DNA from: Blasia pusilla
Lineage: Eukaryota; Marchantiophyta; Marchantiopsida; Blasiales
Direction: 5' to 3'
Assembly (NCBI GenBank): GCA_050084515.1
Contig: CM114271.1
Location: 29,326,001-29,390,000 of the forward strand
DNA length: 64,000 nt
Under the pieces are notes generated by a model. That model saw nothing but the letters and a program-made list of their open reading frames with translations. It made no database searches and was not told the origin of the DNA. Position 1 is the first letter of the stretch. The number at the start of each line of letters is the position of its first letter. Below, in pieces: positions 58,463 to 64,000 of this stretch. Position numbers and translations under genes: made by a program.

Positions 58463-59015
58463 GTAATAAATAACAATATTGTTCAATTTGTAGCTTCTCC
58501 GAGGCACTTGTACATCACTCAAAACTAGACATCTAAGGTAAACTACCGAAAGAAGAGGAAACTTAGCTCCAATCAGGCGTTGCACTGACTGTTTTTAGTC
58601 AGTGCAACAAAACCTGGAAAACAAATCCCGCGAGTTTTCGGCGTACAATTGCAGATCGAGCCATAGTGTGTTTCTTAAAATTGATCATAGTTGTAGATCT
58701 TTAGACGCTGATTAAAATAGTCGATGCAAAGACTGCTGAACAGGGTAAAGATGCACTTCGACAAAAACGAGTGATGGAAAACCCATCGGAAGTACAAACC
58801 ATCTGAACAGACCGCTCCTACAATCGCTCAGTGCCTGGACGATTGACCTGCTTAGAGAGAGCTCTAAAGCACTGTCAGTACACATTCCACCTGTTCGGTA
58901 GAAAATGAGGACACGAATCGTAGTCAGTGCCACTGCCAGTGAGTGCCTTATCTGTCCGGATGGTTCACACTTTCCACGCTGAGCACAAATTGAACAATAT
59001 TGTTATTTATTATTA
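58463..59015. repeat. Inverted-repeat pair of about 28 bp flanking about 490 bp
   Basis: GTAATAAATAACAATATTGT plus TCAATTTG (58463-58490) returns in reverse complement at 58988-59018, with three extra bases. It could be a MITE-like element. Inside it lies a perfect 12-bp hairpin, GTTGCACTGACT/AGTCAGTGCAAC (58579-58608). TTCTCCGAGGCA occurs just before and just after the left arm. Confidence 0.6.
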
Positions 59016-59262
59016 CGAGAGGGCCGAGCTAGTTCTGCCAACGGACGGATGTATGGAAACTGCTGCGGTGGCCCAGAAAGAACTCTTCATCTGAGTCGAA
59101 TCCCCGGTAGAGTCAATGCTAGTGTCGCACAATCAGCATCTTCGCCTTTGGTAATGGAATCCAATGTAGAGCTAATAATATCTTAAGGCGCAAGTACATC
59201 ACGATAAACAAAGATGCACTTCGATAAAAACGAGTGATGGAAAACCCATCGGAAGTACAAAA
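58747..59262. repeat. Direct repeat of 52 bp, copies about 464 bp apart
   Basis: 58747-58798 and 59211-59262 (AAGATGCACTTCGA(C/T)AAAAA..., ending CGGAAGTACAAA) are identical apart from one base. One copy lies inside the inverted-repeat pair and the other outside, so duplication and inverted repeat probably arose separately. Confidence 0.65.
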
Positions 59263-59269
59263 GAGGGGG

Positions 59270-62200
59270 ACTCAAAGAGTCAAAACCTGAAGGCCACAAC
59301 ACGACCAGAAAAGGAAGAAGGGGGCATTCCCCCTAACGACGAAGAGACAATATCAGCAACAACAAGAGAGCTATGCAAACGATAAGCATGCAAACGTGCG
59401 ACACCTTTTAGTTCCGACGAGGTTTCGACTTAGTCAGCCCCATTGTTTAGTGTCCAACGCGATTGCCCCCAAACCTTCCTAATTATTCTCTTCAATTTAG
59501 TAACTTACGTGGTTGGCCTCCACTCTTAGCTTAGCCCCGGAGTCACCCGTAACTTAACGAGTACCAGTGGACAGTCTACTAGGCTCGCCACTACATGTGG
59601 TGTTTGCAAGTAAAGAAGAATATAAATTAGACCTTTAACCTAATTGATATGAAGTGATAGTTGCTAAGAGGGGTAGGGAATTCAAGGAGGAAAATTTAGG
59701 TTGCTTGGTCATGCCGGAAGTGAATGAAGCACTCTTAACCCATAATGATGAAACTTTAGTGGACGCCCGATTGAATCTTACCAACAAAGCTGGATTATAC
59801 TGGTACGATATGGCATCCGATCTATTTGTGAGCTTCTATTCCTACTGACTTGGAGAAGTTCACTTTTTGATTTGTAATAAAAAACTATTTTTATAAATGC
59901 ACTGACTGGAAAATATTTTTTTCATTTTGGAACAGCATGAGTATTCATTGTTGGTCTTTCATGGAATAGAAAGAGAACAATCATGCTCAATGACAAAACT
60001 AAATGAAATATGAAACTTGGGTGTGAAGTGATAAGAATTTTGGGCCATAGTGTGAACATCTTTGGAAAGGGGGCCAATTAGAAATATTAATTAGCATGTG
60101 GGTGCTTGCGTTCAAATGTGAGTATAGAAATTTTTAAATTTTTCGTAAATTTTAAGTTTTTTAAATCTTAAAAGAGTAATAACCTTTTATTTTTCTAAAT
60201 AATTATATTTTTATTACAATTTGAATAATATTGAGCTCTCCTAAATAATTTCAGTCTTCCATAAAATTTTAAATAATACCTACTCTTCCCCCTCCACTCC
60301 CAAATTTGCATACGGACAAAGTCCAAGTCTGCTAACATACCTATGCTTGGAGATATACGTCTGTCCTATAGAAGGAATTGTTTATGTGGGCCTCATCTCC
60401 CCCCATCATGAATGCATGAAACACTTGAAATGCTCATCGCGTTTGCGTCTCACCCTTGTGTTTCTCTAACTCCATCCTTGCGTGAGCCTGCTAGAGTTCG
60501 GATGTTTCGCTTGGCGCTCGTTTGGTTACGAGGGTCGCAATAAAGAAGGAGCATGTTTATACCTCCTAGCCTAAATGCATTAGCCATTGGCACCTTTGCC
60601 ACACTAATTTGAAAGAGAGATAAGAAACATTTCAACAAGGTCTTTCTCATGTGGATTCTATGAGAGAACATGCAATGATTGGAGGAGGAAATTAGACGTG
60701 TGCCATGAGAGAATACTGGCAAAGTGCATGGCTTACATATTTCTAATTTTTGGCTAGAGAAAAAAATGATAAATATGCTCAAGAATTGCAAGCATTATTG
60801 GAAGAAAATTAAAGGTAAAAGGTGGCCATGATTTTGGAATGCTAGAGTGCAAATGTGAAGGCAAATAGAATTATGTGGGATCAAGGAGTCTTTCCCACTT
60901 TATAACTACTTGACTCAATAAAAAAAAAATTCGCGGTTTTTGCTATCTCCCAAGCTTGGTTTTATTTACAATGTCATATAGATCACCAAAAACAATTTAC
61001 ATATGATGTCTATTGATAAAACAACCTTATGACATTTTTAAATTATAGGTTGTAAATTACTAGTTCATGATAGGATGCTTTGTCAAGTCAATGGACATCA
61101 TGTAATTTATGACGTCTCAAATGAGGGCCCTCTTTAGAGTATTCCAATTTTACTACATCAAGGAAACCCAAATTTGCAAGCTTCACCAAATCACCCTTCA
61201 TAAGTTTACAATATCTTGAAAGTCATTAATGTTTTTCATCTAGTTTTTTTTCCAACTTTCTTCAACAAAAAAGTTCCCTCTCTCTAATGTGAAATTTTCT
61301 GCATAAATGAGAAAAAAAGAATTGTCTCCCGATTGAGTAGAAAAAATTATCTAGCTATTTCAAAATTTCAGAAAGAGTTGGATAGATTTTTGGCCCTAGT
61401 AACTTCTTCTTTTCTTTTTTTGGAGTTTGTGAATGGTATTTTTGAATATATACAGAATGAAAGCATCGCACATACTTACAATAATATATAATACAAGAAT
61501 GGTTCCACTTGGAAGAACAATAGTAATCATTATAAACATAGATTCTTGTGAATAACTTATTGGAAAGAGAAGTATTTCAAGAACCTGAAAAAATAAATAA
61601 ATTGGGTTTGTCTGCTATGCACGAATGCCTATTGACAATTATATCAAGAGCGGCATATAAGAAGGTTTTCAAGAAGAGAATAGTCTTTGAACATTCTTTC
61701 AATATTTGTATGAACTTGTTTACCAAGCGACATGTAGGGCATCTTTAGGCGTGTAACCCATAGACAACCATGGGGTCAAGAACACCAATTTTTCAAATAG
61801 ATAATACATTATCTCATTTTACCATTGGACAACATTGAACAAACCCTTGAATAATCCAATTTTCCAACTAAAAAATCACTAGAAAGTGGGGACCTTTCAT
61901 CCCCAAAGGTTTGGGGATGAAAGTCATGATAGCAAGGAGGCTGGACCCATGAGATGTTATTTACTAGTGGTTGATGCTCAAAAGTAAATAGGTGTGACTA
62001 ACTAAGTAGATAGGCCAGGTATGATAGTAATATATACAAGAGTGTTGTGGTGATCCGCAAATTTTTAAAATTCTAGTCTAGTCTTTCCGTTCCTCATTTA
62101 ATTTTCTTCTCTTAACTTAACTCCCACTCCCTTCCTAATATAATTTTCTCCTCTTAATTTAACTCCCTCTCTTAAAATGCAAAAGCCATAACCATCTCAG

Positions 62201-63180
62201 GACAGGATTTCATTACCCCCGGGTGATGAAGCAGCTTAATTACCGCTTAGTTTTGGCTCGTGTGTGAATTAGCTAGGTCTGTGGTAACGGAGACAAATGG
62301 CGTTTCACGTTAGCATTTAGGAATTATTGGAGTCGGATGTACCTGGATATCCAACTCGGATATGCAGATTATTGAAACTTATATGCGCGCGGTCAAGGTG
62401 AGCATGGAACGTCGTACGTGGGAGGGACATCATTATTCCAAGAGGGCGCGGTACCCAAAGTCGCGGATTCAAGAATACGATTCGAGCCAAGAAAGTTCAT
62501 GGTTGGTTCGGGCGTGGTTAACCCTCTTGCGTATCACCGTTGCTGTAGTTAGATTGGTTTCATAATCAGCTTTGTCTCACCCTTGACCTGGATCAATCTC
62601 AAGCTGATAGTGGCTGCTGTAGTACATTCGTTTCACCGTCAATCTGCTTTGTCACTTGCGGCGTCATAGGGAAGGTTTGTAGCACATAATTGGGAGGGAA
62701 GTGGGTCCAGAAAGGAACTCCAAGTGGAGCCGCTTCGGAAATTTTTGAAGATTGCTGCATAGAGAGCCAAACATTTTGAGGAAGCTTTTTTTTCCTTGCA
62801 GCGTTGTAGGTGTTTTGACTCTTACATGTTGAACAAGCAAACCTACGGCGATCGGGGAGCATTTCACATTAAGGAGCGAAGCCGCGGGTTTTTGGTATGT
62901 TTCCCATGTTTGGCTATTAGGTAGGAATTAACTCGCTTGGTACATTTCCACACTACTTGATTATCTATGAATCATTCACAACTATGAGATTCAATGAGCC
63001 ATGGAGTCGATGCGCCTAATTTGCAATTTTTTTGTTGTCATGATTGCAATTCCTCACACCTTCCGAATCCTACACATTTTTCCTAGCATTCTTGTCTCCT
63101 TAAACCCTGAATCTTGGCAGTCGTTTAAGTGGTCACTTGTATGAAGACTTTTTGTGGATGTTTCCAAAGTTGCAAATCCC
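59270..63180. other. Intergenic; no gene recognised
   Basis: Only short motif-free ORFs. An AT-rich repeat at about 60110-60290 shares phrases with 51890-52330. Similar TTAATTTAACTCCC phrases repeat at 62095-62175. The 59654-59848 ORF (HNDETLVDARLNLTNKAGLY) has no family that I recognise. Confidence 0.35.
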
Positions 63181-63183
63181 ATC

Positions 63184-63191
63184 TATAAATA
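63184..63191 (+). promoter_or_regulatory. Possible TATA box
   Basis: TATAAATA followed by about 170 bp of A/C-rich sequence and a donor-like ATG/GTAAGT-type context at 63355-63362. No coding exon is recognised downstream to the window end, so this is weak. It may belong to an LTR or a gene that continues outside. Confidence 0.2.
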
Positions 63192-64000
63192 CATGTATGG
63201 TTTGTATGTGTGCATTTTCACCACAATCCTTGTTGAAATGAAAACCAAATAAATGTACTCATTCAGCAGCAAAGCCACTACAGCTTCCACTCCCTCTCAT
63301 ACCAGCCTTGTAGACTCACAAGCAAAGAAAAGCTTTTAGGGGAAGTGGATGACATGTAAGTCTGAGATCAAGAATTCAGGTTAAGAACAACAACCCAGCC
63401 TTTATGAATTGTTTTAAACGGTGGACCAAAAGTGAATTGCCATGGACTGCAAGTTTGAAAAACTCTAAATGAATTTATCCTTCAACATTGCCATGGTCCT
63501 ATTCAGTGTCGAGTTTGATGCATAGACTAGGTTGAATAGATGGACCATGCACCATGTATGTGTGCAGCAAAATCCCTTGCCACCACATAACCATGAGTAT
63601 TTGGATATAGGTTTAGTCAGATACTTACAGGTCATGGCATAGGAAGGGTTGGTAAACATAAATACCAACCACTGATGTTGTCATGGAAAATGATACCTAC
63701 TTGTATAAATGCATATGGAATAGATTACACACTCAGATCCGACGCTAAATTCTCTTACTCTTGATGAATGTGTGGTAGTGTTCCTCGAGGGGTTCAATAG
63801 CATCCATTGTAGTTGTAGGGTGCATTGAGTAGGCTGTAGGGTGGCTATGGGCATCCCAACTACCAAAATTCTAGATGTAGGGCAATTTAGAGATCTACAG
63901 ATTGGGTTTAGGGGTTCGGAAAATATCAATAAATATTTGTATGGAAGGGCATGTAATGTTAATACGTGGGTGAACAACATATTCCACAGCAACGGTGACC
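63192..64000. other. Window end; no gene recognised
   Basis: Short ORFs on the minus strand (63465-63668, 63681-63992) show no motif. Nothing else is supported. Confidence 0.3.

Noticed and set aside
61548-61748. Short ORF that might be a transposon protein fragment
   Set aside because: 66 codons with no motif that I can name.
1-64000. CRISPR array or bacterial defence locus
   Set aside because: Repeats are telomeric, minisatellite, microsatellite or transposon-derived; no regular repeat-spacer pattern and no associated genes.

Overview
This 64 kb window looks like repeat-rich nuclear DNA of a land plant, most likely a non-seed plant such as a bryophyte; the lineage is inferred, not shown. 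The signs are TTTAGGG-type telomeric repeats, GT-AG introns, decayed Ty3/gypsy, Ty1/copia, hAT, LINE and Helitron-like sequences, and one host-type gene for an LPR-like multicopper oxidase with a single intron. No rRNA, convincing tRNA, CRISPR array or bacterial operon was seen.

Layout. 0-3.4 kb: a gag-only Ty3 element (copy A) inserted into a copia fragment. 3.7-4.6 kb: GC-rich minisatellite. 4.9-6.0 kb: two oppositely oriented interstitial telomeric tracts. 6.5-7.0 kb: a long inverted repeat. 8.6-11.4 kb: a decayed minus-strand gene of a large uncharacterised family. 11.9-12.3 kb: hairpin-rich insertion. 16.7-17.95 kb: the 3' end of a LINE-like element with an intact endonuclease-type C-terminus. 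22.4-24.4 kb: decayed minus-strand Ty3 gag-protease. 24.6-38.07 kb: a second gag-only Ty3 element (copy B) whose leader is split by a head-to-tail pair of hAT-like units (25.6-35.24 kb). The first unit has an intact 750-aa transposase; the second has two early stops and carries a foreign RRM exon. 38.8-40.3 kb: RNase H-integrase remnant of another Ty3 lineage. 40.5-48.4 kb: decayed Ty3 element (copy C) with gag, protease, a cytosine-5 DNA methyltransferase domain, then RT/RNase H, the last part separated by an LTR with a GA microsatellite. 49.5-50.7 kb: GC-rich repeat and abutting LTRs. 50.86-52.6 kb: AT-rich DNA with Helitron-like 3' ends. 55.0-57.55 kb: the LPR-like ferroxidase gene. 57.8-59.3 kb: hairpins and inverted/direct repeats. 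59.3-64 kb: no recognised gene.

The genes do not form a pathway. The window is a record of nested transposition around one probable host gene. The most unusual items are the DNA methyltransferase domain inside a Ty3 polyprotein, the captured RRM exon, and a 3' hairpin shared by both hAT copies that keeps its pairing through a compensatory change. All domain calls were made by reading translations; no database search was run.
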